Source of the DNA: a virus
Reading direction: 5' to 3' (one strand)
Length of the DNA: 24,923 bases
Virus record (IMG/VR): IMGVR_UViG_3300008952_002003
Coordinates: 1-24,923 of that record
Each line of letters starts with the position of its first letter. Position 1 is the stretch's first letter. A model generated the notes under the pieces. The model saw nothing but the letters and a program-made list of their open reading frames with translations, was not told the origin of the DNA and did not search any database. Positions 1 through 8,195 of the stretch are shown here, one piece after another. The translations under genes and the position numbers were made by a program.

Positions 1-322
1 AAATAATATCGTATCGTGGTCCTGTGGCCGGGTAAGAGAAAGTTACAAAATCCGCTGAATCATTTATTTCTATTAACTTACCCTGAATATAGAATCTATT
101 TTTAGTATCCGAGCCTTTGCCAATAGATATCTTATTTGCAGCAGTCCCTAGAGTTACAAAACAACCGAGCAGTACGAAATTATGCTGCGTGTCTTTAACA
201 TAGTTTCGATAATCCTGAGCTAGAACATCAGCTTGAACAGTAGATAAGGTTTGAGTATTAGTGCTTATATCAGTCTGAATCTGGCCTATTGTTTGCAGGT
301 CTTCTGAATCAAAATTACTCAT
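1..322 (-). CDS. Tail-tip/fibre-associated protein, N-terminal part (3' end outside window)
   Basis: An open frame starts at an ATG at 322-320 and stays open for 107 codons to the left edge, so only the N-terminus is visible. It begins MSNFDSEDLQTIGQIQTDIS. The first 35 or so residues look helical and heptad-like, followed by a probably beta-rich part (around NKISIGKGSDTKNRFYIQGK). The start lies 9 bases after the J-like gene's TAG. An AGGA-type SD sits about 8 bases upstream, so translation is probably coupled. Genes just after J in lambda-like phages usually encode fibre or tip accessory proteins. That placement, and not homology, is the basis for the call. The short N-terminal helix resembles trimerising or attachment segments of tail fibres, which is inference only. 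Confidence 0.7.
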   Translation of the reverse strand, partial: MSNFDSEDLQTIGQIQTDISTNTQTLSTVQADVLAQDYRNYVKDTQHNFVLLGCFVTLGTAANKISIGKGSDTKNRFYIQGKLIEINDSADFVTFSYPATGPRYDII

Positions 323-331
323 ATTTATATC

Positions 332-3300
332 CTATATTAAGTCTGTTTTAGTTAGAAACCTTAAGTGTGCGGTAGCAGAAAAAACTCGAACTTGTTGTAT
401 GGCTAATAAAGGAGGAGAGGGGTTTAAAGGAAAGATGTCAAAATTTATTAAATACATTTGCCCCGGAGTTAAATCACTTAGTTGACCAAAATTATTAGAC
501 CCTGAATAGTTTTGCAAAGCGTCTGTAATTGATCCGCTAATTAAACCTGTAACCACCCTATTATTCCAAGTTACCCCGCCAGTATAAGGAAAAGTAACAT
601 TTACATCAAAGCCGGTTCTTATAACGGGTATAATGTCTTCTGGGGCATTAGGGTCTGGTTGAGCTATGGTTATTCTTATGTCAATAGGGCTAACATCTCG
701 TACTATACTAGTATTCATAGATACTTGGAAGGCGGTAGTTACAAAAATGCTTTTTAAATTCGATGTTTGTACTACCTCAGGGGGTAAGTTAACAGCAGTA
801 CGTAGAACAGGTACATAGTCGTACCCGCTCATTGGGTTATTCCAAATATCCACAAAACTCTGGGAAACAGTAATACCGTCAAAAAATTGGTTTAATGCTG
901 CAACATCGATACTATTAGCCTGTACATTACCAGCAAGATCAACCCTAAATTTTCCTTTGTCAAAAGTAAAATCGTTTGGGGTATTAGTTCCTAACCACAA
1001 ACCCTCTGAGCCATTATACTGTAACCAATCTTGCCCAGCTCCTACTTTTAAACTACCGTCTTTAATCTCCAACCCCGATGTACTTAGTTTTGTAGAGCTA
1101 TTACCATCCCCGATATGTATAACGCCCTTATTACCGGAGTCTAACCCTATCTGTATAAAATTATTTCCAGCAGCCTTGTAATAAGTAACGGATACTACGT
1201 TTTCGTGCTGTGGTTGAGGCTGGTTATCTAAGAAGTCATTAGGCACTTGGTTAAAATCTGCCGTAAAATTACCCGCATTAACCGCTGTTATTTTTAAAAC
1301 CAGTCCCTTATTATTCCCGTTTTCTACTTTAAAGTAATCCCCTACTTGTAGCCCATAATTCTGAGAAAAAGTAAACCTAGTTTGAGTAGTTATAGTGGTA
1401 TTAACAGTCGCAGTCTCGGAAGCATCAAAGATAAGAATGCCCTTATCCTTGTCTAAGATTATATTCTGCTGCCCTATTAAACTTAGGAAATTGGTGGTTA
1501 TACTTTCCGCAGCTAGCTTTTCCGCCCCTATTTCTCCGGCTAATATATGATTTGCAATAATAGCATCGGTTTGAATTTTACCTCCGCTAATCTTGGTTTG
1601 CCCCTTATCGTTAGCATCATTAGTGAAAAAATCCCCTACTGCCGGGAAAGTGCCTGTAACCCCAGTTAAAGTAACCTTTCTTCCGTTGCCTGGGTCTATA
1701 ACAAAATCTCCGTAATCAAAACTGCCTCCACTAGGAGCTTGTAGCCCATCTGTATCATAAGAAACCATAGTACCTAACCCGGAAGCCCATATAGTTTTAG
1801 CCTGATTGTATACGACTATGGTCTGGTTTCCGGCATCTACCGACAGAACCACACCATAAACAGTACCAGTACTGTCTATAAACCTAGTTACCGCATCTAT
1901 TATCAGAGCTTTACCGGCGATAGCTATACCCTCCTCGCTAAGATTAATGGAATTAATTACATCATCCCCTTTAACTCTAAGATTAATATTATCTTCTGCT
2001 ACATCAATCCTAGCCCTTTCTGTATCAACATCAGTATTAACTGTCTGCATATTAGACAGAATTGTTAACACTTCGTTTGCGAGCTGTTTTTTGTGTTCAC
2101 GGTTTCTGGCATTATCTATCTGATCGTCTGCATGAAGGGTATATGCCATAGCATGCGTACCTTCATTTAGCATAATTTTCTTAATATTACCTTCGCCCGT
2201 AATAGTAAATACTGTTTGGTTATTAACAGTGCTTACAGGAGTCGTAAACTTAAATGTTAATAACTCGAAATTTCCGGTATTGCTTGTTGTTACTGATCCG
2301 TTATTACTGCCAGACACAGTAATACCTATATTTACATTAGTCTTTTTTGCTTCAAAAGATAAGACATAGTTAGTAGATGCCTTAAGCGTTATAGACTGTG
2401 AAAAATTATCAGCATTTAAAACCGCCAAAGAATACCCAAAATTATCCCGGTATTCGTCCGATCCCCAATTAGCCAATAGGAATTTATTATCACTTAAATC
2501 AGAAGCTAAAGCGTCAATCGCTACATCAGCAGAAGCCACTTTACGCATAGTATACGCAACTATAGCGGCTGATGGTTCTTGGTTATCGGCAACTATAGGA
2601 GTAAGTCTGTCTTCCGCCACTACTTTTATATTTCCTGTAAAGGTTTCTCCTGTAAATAAAGAGTAAGGAACCGAGTATAGGAAATGGGGGGTAGTCTTTC
2701 TGTCAACTTCTATATACACGTTTGAAGCTTGCGCCCCGTCTATATGCTGCCCCGTGTTTTCCACGTACAGTATATATTCAACTATATCGTTTTCGTAAGC
2801 CCCGCTAATGTAAGGAGTTACATCTATGTGAATAGCATTTCCTGTTTCTTTAACGCTTATATTACCGCTCGGAATTAAGGCCGGCTGGGAGTCTACTAAT
2901 TGAAGCTCTTTGGCTAAAGTAGAATAAGTTCCTTCGGTGTTATAAGTTTTCAAAAAGTAAGATACACTACGAGTAGTAGGTAAATTTTCCTTAATTTCAA
3001 AAAATAATTGCTGTGGACCTCTAGTTACTAAATTTCCGTCTGCTGTGTTATTGGCTTTTAACCCCCAGTTAGAGTCTGAGGTTCTTATTTCTAATCCGGC
3101 GTATATTTCAGCCGTATATTTTTTAGTTGCTAAAGTTATCGTTTTGCCGAATTTGCCGGATACCACACCACCGGCCTCAGAATCATAGTAAGCCAAATCC
3201 CACTCGCCCGGCTCTGGTGGTAAATCATCGGGAGATAACTCTACTAAACCCCCTACTCCGCCATCCTCTACAGCACCATCGGAATAAGCAATTTCAGAGC

Positions 3301-6214
3301 TTAAATTATGTTCATTATAGTTAATAGCAGAAGCATAAAAAGAAACATTATTTTCAGTTAGAAATTGAGTTACCCTACTAAGATTAGCAGTAATAGAGCT
3401 TTGCCCTCTATATAAAGTTTGAGTAAATACTACCTGATCTTCCTGCATTAAATTCAAGTCTTTAGCATAAATAGTAACTATAGTTCTATTTACATTGGTA
3501 CCAGAAACCCCTATTAACTGTGCGAAAGCTTCATAGGTTCCCCTGCCTGCGGGTGTTTGTGCGGAATATATTTTAAACTCAGTAAAAGCCGGAGCGCCCG
3601 GAGTTAAAAATAAGCTATCATTTATTACATAATCAGGCGAGGAGGCTGTGATAAAGTTAAGGTTTTCTGCCCCATAAGCCTCTGGTGCTATTTTCCTAGC
3701 TGTTACAGTAAGTTTTAACTCCGGGCTTACTTTAACCTCCATTATCCTAGCTAAAACACTTTCTTTAAGTTGTCTAATACCATTAAGCCTTTTTAGGTTT
3801 ACGGGTATACCTACTGGAGGGGTAGTAAAAGTTCCGGTAACTCTAGCGAAATACTCTCCTGTTTCTTTATGCCCAACCTCTTCTATAATTAAGGTTTCTC
3901 CTCCAGACTCTACCTTATCCCCAGGCTTTAGTTCATTAATCCTTAGAGCGGCAGTTACGCCATAAAAACCGCCCAAAGCTTTACAGCACAGAACTCTAGT
4001 AACACCACCGGACGTTACCGAAAACCAGGAATTTACAGCTATCCCCAAAGTTGTAGGGTCTACATCCAAGGTTAAAGTAACCTCGTTTTTACCCCAAGAT
4101 ATCTTAGGTTTACCAAAAGTATTAGCGGGTCTTCCTATTGGCCCTACGGTCGGCCCTTTAACTATAGATTGACCAGCTTCTATCTCTGCATGGGTAAGTA
4201 CATTCTCAGAATCATCAAAGACTAAAATATGATCCCCAGCATCAGACTCTACTGAGTTAACCGTAAAATACTGGCTTTCTATGTTTGCGTTATCTTCCGC
4301 AGAATCAAAAGCTACTAACTCTATTATCTGTCCGGCTGTTATCTCTACCCTAGAAGTATTAAGCTCCATTTCAAAAAACTCATCTTCTAAAGCATTTCTA
4401 GCCATATGGATGTTAGCTGACTTGCTGGCATATTTATCTTCCATAAACCCTAACAAATCCATATTCTTAGTTTTACGAGTCCCAGAAAACGTAATATCTG
4501 GTAGGTCTACCAGCTTCAAAAAGTAGTCTGCTATAAATTCCTTATCTGGTTTTATATAGCGCACGTTTAGCTCGTTATACCTATCATTAGCTTCCGTATA
4601 TGAGCTTTTAAACATTAAAGAACCTATAGAAGCCCCTTTCCTAGCCTCTGATCTAACAATGTGTCGCATGTCGATTTGAGTGAAAGACTGCGTATAGTCT
4701 TCATCTGCATTCAAGAAAATTTTAAATTTTCCTTCTTCATCCCATACATAGTCTCCATGAATGTGATTAAGAATATCTTGTATGTATTCCCTAGCTTCTT
4801 GAACATTAGCTAAAACATAACCGCCGAACCTCCAAGCCTCATCCCCCCCTGATGGTTTTAAACTAGTATCCGTGGCTTTGCATTTATTATAGTTTGTTAC
4901 AAAATTATCCATATCAATATGAATTTTAGGATCAAGCCCAAGCCCTATACCTGGATCAGTTAAAATCTCATATATAATCGCTATTGGGTTAGTCCACATT
5001 TTGCTAATACCCGAAACCCTAAACGCAAAAGTTTCATTGTTTGCGTTTGTGGGCAAAGTTACGCTCATTTGCATGGACTCATCAGCAATTAACCCTACAA
5101 TACTAGGCACAGTAGATACAGAAGTCTTATTTATTTTTTCCTGTACGTTAGGGTCTGTGGTGGGGAGGGGCTCTCTAACCTCTACACTAAGCCAGCCAAG
5201 ATGATTATTATTATTATAATTTGATTGGGAGAACCTTAAAAAAGAATCGGGGTTACGGTTTGTTACACCATTAAATCTAAGTACGTCAATTTTAGTGTAA
5301 TTAGTCCATACATGGCTTATTTTTTGTAAAGTATCCCTGCGCACAGGCGTAGTGAACATAACCAAAACTGTATTTGGGAACGTGGTAGTACCTACTAATC
5401 GAGGCTCAGCCTGAGTTCCACTATAATCCTTTCTTACATAAGGATAAACAACAGCGTTAACTTCCCTAGTAACAAAATCACTACCAGTATAAAAAATAAG
5501 AATATCACCTTTTTGTATTTGTGTAGCAGGTTCGCCGTTTATAGGAGGTAAAGAGTAATCTAAATAAAATCCTTGTGATCTTACATAACCTCCGCTTGGT
5601 ACGCCTCTTGAATACCTATCTTGCGGTATTACCACAAAAGGGTTTTTATCAGGATTAATTTTTTCATAAAGAGTAAGAATATCCCCAGTGGACCCCGCAC
5701 TAAAACCTCCTTTACTAAAAAACTTTAGGATTAAATTATTAGCTTTTTTGTTGGAATCGTTAGAGAACTTTAAAGCTTTTCTGATTTCGGTTTGATCATA
5801 AACCGCTGCTCCACTCTCTGCATCCTTAGTTAATTTTGCATAGTTTAAGGATTCCTGAGGCCCATCAAAAGCTATTGAGTTTCTATCTATAAGCTCTATA
5901 CCCTCTGAAAAGTATCTAGGCAAGGCATACCCTATACCGCCGTGAACCGGGTAAGCCCCGCTTGATGGGGTTAGGGAGTCAAACAAAGTCCCGCCTGTGT
6001 TAACTACCCCAAATACAACTATTATAGGATCACCTATAGTTACATTGGTTCCAGGGGCTGAGGATTGCCGCCCTCCTATTTCTTGGGGCTTTTTCTTATT
6101 TCTATGCCTAGTCCAAGCGTTTAATGCTACATTACTAGATACATACCAAATTAACTGACCTACGTGCATTCCGGCCATTAGGCCGCCTATTATTGCTGTA
6201 GCTGCGCCGGGCAT
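332..6214 (-). CDS. J-like tail-tip hub and central fibre protein (host specificity)
   Basis: This 1960-residue protein should form the trimeric hub closing the tail tip and continue into the receptor-contacting fibre. Residues 1-33 are Gly/Ala-rich and hydrophobic. Residues about 60-80 (DPIIVVFGVVNTGGTL) match the opening strand pattern of lambda J-type hubs. Residues about 470-510 (YIQDILNHIHGDYVWDEEGK) and the following beta-rich part resemble the phage-tail hub domain. From about 860 to 1240 there are repeated beta-sandwich, fibronectin-III-like segments. Residues about 1243-1365 look like a carbohydrate-binding jelly roll. Residues about 1394-1442 (INLRVKGDDVINSINLSEEG) carry the DUF1983-like motif typical of J C-termini. 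The remainder is beta-rich fibre. The start ATG has an AGGGGG SD five bases upstream and lies 2 bases after the NlpC gene. At 1960 residues it is much longer than lambda J (about 1130). No separate I-like gene precedes it. Confidence 0.9.
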   Translation of the reverse strand: MPGAATAIIGGLMAGMHVGQLIWYVSSNVALNAWTRHRNKKKPQEIGGRQSSAPGTNVTIGDPIIVVFGVVNTGGTLFDSLTPSSGAYPVHGGIGYALPRYFSEGIELIDRNSIAFDGPQESLNYAKLTKDAESGAAVYDQTEIRKALKFSNDSNKKANNLILKFFSKGGFSAGSTGDILTLYEKINPDKNPFVVIPQDRYSRGVPSGGYVRSQGFYLDYSLPPINGEPATQIQKGDILIFYTGSDFVTREVNAVVYPYVRKDYSGTQAEPRLVGTTTFPNTVLVMFTTPVRRDTLQKISHVWTNYTKIDVLRFNGVTNRNPDSFLRFSQSNYNNNNHLGWLSVEVREPLPTTDPNVQEKINKTSVSTVPSIVGLIADESMQMSVTLPTNANNETFAFRVSGISKMWTNPIAIIYEILTDPGIGLGLDPKIHIDMDNFVTNYNKCKATDTSLKPSGGDEAWRFGGYVLANVQEAREYIQDILNHIHGDYVWDEEGKFKIFLNADEDYTQSFTQIDMRHIVRSEARKGASIGSLMFKSSYTEANDRYNELNVRYIKPDKEFIADYFLKLVDLPDITFSGTRKTKNMDLLGFMEDKYASKSANIHMARNALEDEFFEMELNTSRVEITAGQIIELVAFDSAEDNANIESQYFTVNSVESDAGDHILVFDDSENVLTHAEIEAGQSIVKGPTVGPIGRPANTFGKPKISWGKNEVTLTLDVDPTTLGIAVNSWFSVTSGGVTRVLCCKALGGFYGVTAALRINELKPGDKVESGGETLIIEEVGHKETGEYFARVTGTFTTPPVGIPVNLKRLNGIRQLKESVLARIMEVKVSPELKLTVTARKIAPEAYGAENLNFITASSPDYVINDSLFLTPGAPAFTEFKIYSAQTPAGRGTYEAFAQLIGVSGTNVNRTIVTIYAKDLNLMQEDQVVFTQTLYRGQSSITANLSRVTQFLTENNVSFYASAINYNEHNLSSEIAYSDGAVEDGGVGGLVELSPDDLPPEPGEWDLAYYDSEAGGVVSGKFGKTITLATKKYTAEIYAGLEIRTSDSNWGLKANNTADGNLVTRGPQQLFFEIKENLPTTRSVSYFLKTYNTEGTYSTLAKELQLVDSQPALIPSGNISVKETGNAIHIDVTPYISGAYENDIVEYILYVENTGQHIDGAQASNVYIEVDRKTTPHFLYSVPYSLFTGETFTGNIKVVAEDRLTPIVADNQEPSAAIVAYTMRKVASADVAIDALASDLSDNKFLLANWGSDEYRDNFGYSLAVLNADNFSQSITLKASTNYVLSFEAKKTNVNIGITVSGSNNGSVTTSNTGNFELLTFKFTTPVSTVNNQTVFTITGEGNIKKIMLNEGTHAMAYTLHADDQIDNARNREHKKQLANEVLTILSNMQTVNTDVDTERARIDVAEDNINLRVKGDDVINSINLSEEGIAIAGKALIIDAVTRFIDSTGTVYGVVLSVDAGNQTIVVYNQAKTIWASGLGTMVSYDTDGLQAPSGGSFDYGDFVIDPGNGRKVTLTGVTGTFPAVGDFFTNDANDKGQTKISGGKIQTDAIIANHILAGEIGAEKLAAESITTNFLSLIGQQNIILDKDKGILIFDASETATVNTTITTQTRFTFSQNYGLQVGDYFKVENGNNKGLVLKITAVNAGNFTADFNQVPNDFLDNQPQPQHENVVSVTYYKAAGNNFIQIGLDSGNKGVIHIGDGNSSTKLSTSGLEIKDGSLKVGAGQDWLQYNGSEGLWLGTNTPNDFTFDKGKFRVDLAGNVQANSIDVAALNQFFDGITVSQSFVDIWNNPMSGYDYVPVLRTAVNLPPEVVQTSNLKSIFVTTAFQVSMNTSIVRDVSPIDIRITIAQPDPNAPEDIIPVIRTGFDVNVTFPYTGGVTWNNRVVTGLISGSITDALQNYSGSNNFGQLSDLTPGQMYLINFDIFPLNPSPPLLAIQQVRVFSATAHLRFLTKTDLI

Positions 6215-6216
6215 AG

Positions 6217-6651
6217 TTACCCCCTAAACTGTGCGTATATCCTTTTAAACCAATGAGGATCGGTTAAGGATATAATACGCACACAACTATCTTGCGTAGT
6301 GGTTATTACTTCATTATTTCCTATGTAAGTACCTAAGTGGCATGGGATAGTTTCTACCCTGAAAATCAAAACATCGAACTGTTTGAGTGGCGGCCACTTA
6401 AAATTAGTGTAAGACCCTTTCCAAACTAGTTCTAAGTGTTTCTGCATTTCCTTAAATAAAAACCTAACATCGTTGAAAGAGTAGAATTCTCGATATTTCT
6501 TAATCACTTCTCTATCTGTTACTATGCCCTTGAACCTGCTAAGAACTCCCATAGTAAGAGTTAAACAATCAAAGCCTTGATCCCCTCTGCCCCCTATAAC
6601 GTAAGGCTTGCCTAAAAACTCATCCTGTAAAATTTTCTGTACGTGGCACAT
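6217..6651 (-). CDS. Minimal NlpC/P60 tail-tip peptidase (K-like)
   Basis: This predicted cysteine peptidase of the NlpC/P60 family is the counterpart of the C-terminal half of lambda K. Such enzymes act at the tail tip, probably cutting peptide bonds in peptidoglycan or processing tip assembly. From the chosen start it has 144 residues. The pattern GKPYVIGGRGDQGFDCLTL gives the nucleophile Cys29. His105 lies in CHLGTYIGN. The usual third polar residue, often His, falls in VITTTQ and seems to be Thr here. Lambda K also carries an N-terminal JAMM-type domain, which is absent. I placed the start at the ATG at 6651 because GGAGG lies 5 bases upstream; a longer in-frame start at 6690 has no SD. 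The gene overlaps the L-like gene by 32 bases and ends 2 bases before the J-like start. Confidence 0.85.
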   Translation of the reverse strand: MCHVQKILQDEFLGKPYVIGGRGDQGFDCLTLTMGVLSRFKGIVTDREVIKKYREFYSFNDVRFLFKEMQKHLELVWKGSYTNFKWPPLKQFDVLIFRVETIPCHLGTYIGNNEVITTTQDSCVRIISLTDPHWFKRIYAQFRG

Positions 6652-7795
6652 TAAGCCCTCCAACACTACGAATAATAGACTGCTTACCATCGAAATTTAC
6701 ATTGTTAGTAAACCTATCTTTACAGTCTTTGAAAGTCCTATTACAATTTGGTTTTAGTTCTGCCGTTCCAGAGGATATAGAACCAGGTATTGCCCTATCC
6801 AAAGTTAAATCGTAACCCGTACCGTTTTGAACACAAGACCTGATTATCCTGTAAAGACCAGACAGCCCCCCAGTTTTGAAAGTGCATAACCCCATTGTCC
6901 AATAAGCTAAATCAGTAGCCCCTGCGGGGGGGACTACCGTTCCGCTAGGTTGTATATTGTCTACTGTGATTGTTTTACCAGACCCGGAAATAACATCATA
7001 AGTGGCACTTTTAACAAAATTAGAAGTAATTCTACTGCAATGTATGTCTCCTGTATTATACGGGCAGGTATAGCTATAAGTTACTTTAGGAATTTCCCCA
7101 GATAAAAAATCAACCTCTGACTGTAGTTCAATAGATACCCCACTCTCGCCGGGGGATGCGGTATTCAATTTTCCTACATACATTTGTACCCAAAATTGCC
7201 TGTCCTTATAAAATGGTATTTTTATAGTGGCGTTTTGGTTTAATGTCTGAGGCCCGTTACCTCCGTAATCTACCTCTATCTCCTCGGCAGCACCGTTCAT
7301 AGTTACAGCTATTACTTCTCCGGCATAGTTACCGTTACTATCCCCTACCTCTATAAGATCAGTAACCCCAAGCCCCGGATTACCTGCAAAATTAACCACT
7401 TTATTTAGGTCTGTACTGTGTATTTTACAGGTAGTAAAAGTATTATCTCTAACGCCCAGAGGTACTAGCCACATCCTGAAAGTAGACCTATTAAGTATTT
7501 GCTCATTTTGTAACAAAGACTTAATAGACCCAGGAGTATTGATACCGGCAGGATCAAAAATATTAACCCTTGCAGAATGTGAGGTTTCGTTTAATCGGTG
7601 TAAAAACTCTTCTATATCAATAGGCCAAGGGAGCCAATTAACAGTAGCGCTATCTGTTATTAGCGGGAAATTATTAATGCAGTAACGGTAGTAAATATTA
7701 GGGCTTCCTACAGATACTTCTATTTCCATAAAAAAGCTTATATTAACCGTATGGTTTTGGAAATAGGCTGAAATTTCTGGGTCAACTTTAGGCAT
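6620..7795 (-). CDS. L-like minor tail protein with four-cysteine cluster (DUF2163/BR0599-like)
   Basis: This 391-residue tail-tip protein matches the lambda L / DUF2163 / BR0599 group, which links the distal tail ring to the J hub. The visible signature is two cysteine pairs: Cys244 and Cys253 (TCPYNTGDIHC), then Cys351 and Cys358 (CNRTFKDCKDRFTNN followed by NFDG). In lambda L four cysteines bind an iron-sulfur cluster; here the spacing within pairs (9 and 7) fits that arrangement. The roughly 97 residues between the pairs are beta-rich (YWTMGLCTFKTGGLSGLYRI and after), as in DUF2163/BR0599 proteins. Two further cysteines lie in that insert. The ATG overlaps the stop of the M-like gene by one base (TAATG), so the two are translationally coupled. 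Cluster binding is inferred, not shown. Confidence 0.85.
   Translation of the reverse strand: MPKVDPEISAYFQNHTVNISFFMEIEVSVGSPNIYYRYCINNFPLITDSATVNWLPWPIDIEEFLHRLNETSHSARVNIFDPAGINTPGSIKSLLQNEQILNRSTFRMWLVPLGVRDNTFTTCKIHSTDLNKVVNFAGNPGLGVTDLIEVGDSNGNYAGEVIAVTMNGAAEEIEVDYGGNGPQTLNQNATIKIPFYKDRQFWVQMYVGKLNTASPGESGVSIELQSEVDFLSGEIPKVTYSYTCPYNTGDIHCSRITSNFVKSATYDVISGSGKTITVDNIQPSGTVVPPAGATDLAYWTMGLCTFKTGGLSGLYRIIRSCVQNGTGYDLTLDRAIPGSISSGTAELKPNCNRTFKDCKDRFTNNVNFDGKQSIIRSVGGLNVPRTENFTG
6652..6662 (-). promoter_or_regulatory. Ribosome binding site that decides the NlpC/P60 start
   Basis: The minus strand reads GGAGGGCTTA directly before the ATG at 6651, so GGAGG is five bases from the start. The in-frame ATG 13 codons further upstream (6690) is preceded by AT-rich sequence with no purine-rich SD. 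This supports the shorter protein. The site lies inside the 3' end of the L-like gene, which makes translational coupling likely. Confidence 0.75.
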
Positions 7796-8193
7796 TAGAT
7801 CGTCGCAACATCCGTAGATTGGATTAGAGATAAAGAAAAATGAACCGCTAGGGTATCTTGGTTATCTGTGTTATCTGAATAAACCTTTCTTTTCAATTTT
7901 TCTGCCTGCCTTACCGTGAAGAGCTTATTTATTTCTTGGTCCCTCCAAGTAAATTCTAAACCGCCGAAACGCTTAGACCTTAGAAAGGTGTAAATTTCTT
8001 GATAAATAGCTAAACTACACTCAAACTCTAACTCCCATGATCTAGCAGGCGCACTACCTATAATTGCGGTTTTTACAACATTGGTTCCGGTAGTGCTTAA
8101 AACTTTCGGTATATCCTCATCCACCGAAATAGTGTGCTTCGGCTTCCATTTAAAATCTCCAGGATTAGTAACATAGGGGGAGAGAACGCCCAT
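7795..8193 (-). CDS. M-like minor tail protein
   Basis: This 132-residue protein fits the lambda M family of small minor tail proteins at the distal end of the tail tube. The family pattern is visible: an N-terminal FKWKPKHTISV, then RSWELEFECSLAIYQEIYTF, then FLRSKRFGGLEFTWRD, that is, a beta-sandwich with a helix and the closing 'G-x-x-F-x-W' strand before a final strand ending in HFSLSLIQ. The start ATG has AAGGAA upstream and lies 2 bases after the tape measure stop. The next gene starts within its stop codon. The order tape measure, M, L, K, J is the lambda order and strengthens the call. No unusual features are seen. Confidence 0.83.
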   Translation of the reverse strand: MGVLSPYVTNPGDFKWKPKHTISVDEDIPKVLSTTGTNVVKTAIIGSAPARSWELEFECSLAIYQEIYTFLRSKRFGGLEFTWRDQEINKLFTVRQAEKLKRKVYSDNTDNQDTLAVHFSLSLIQSTDVATI

Positions 8194-8195
8194 AT

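Noticed and set aside
957-5204. Plus-strand frames opposite the J-like gene
   Set aside because: They are short, without SD sites, and lie opposite a well supported 1960-codon gene.
5200-5222. ATT-type microsatellite in the J-like gene
   Set aside because: It only encodes a short Asn run (NYNNNN) in a loop. It is too short to be a notable repeat or a regulatory element.
6652-6690. Longer NlpC/P60 protein starting at ATG 6690
   Set aside because: No SD precedes it and the extra 13 residues have no family counterpart. The ATG at 6651 has GGAGG at ideal spacing.
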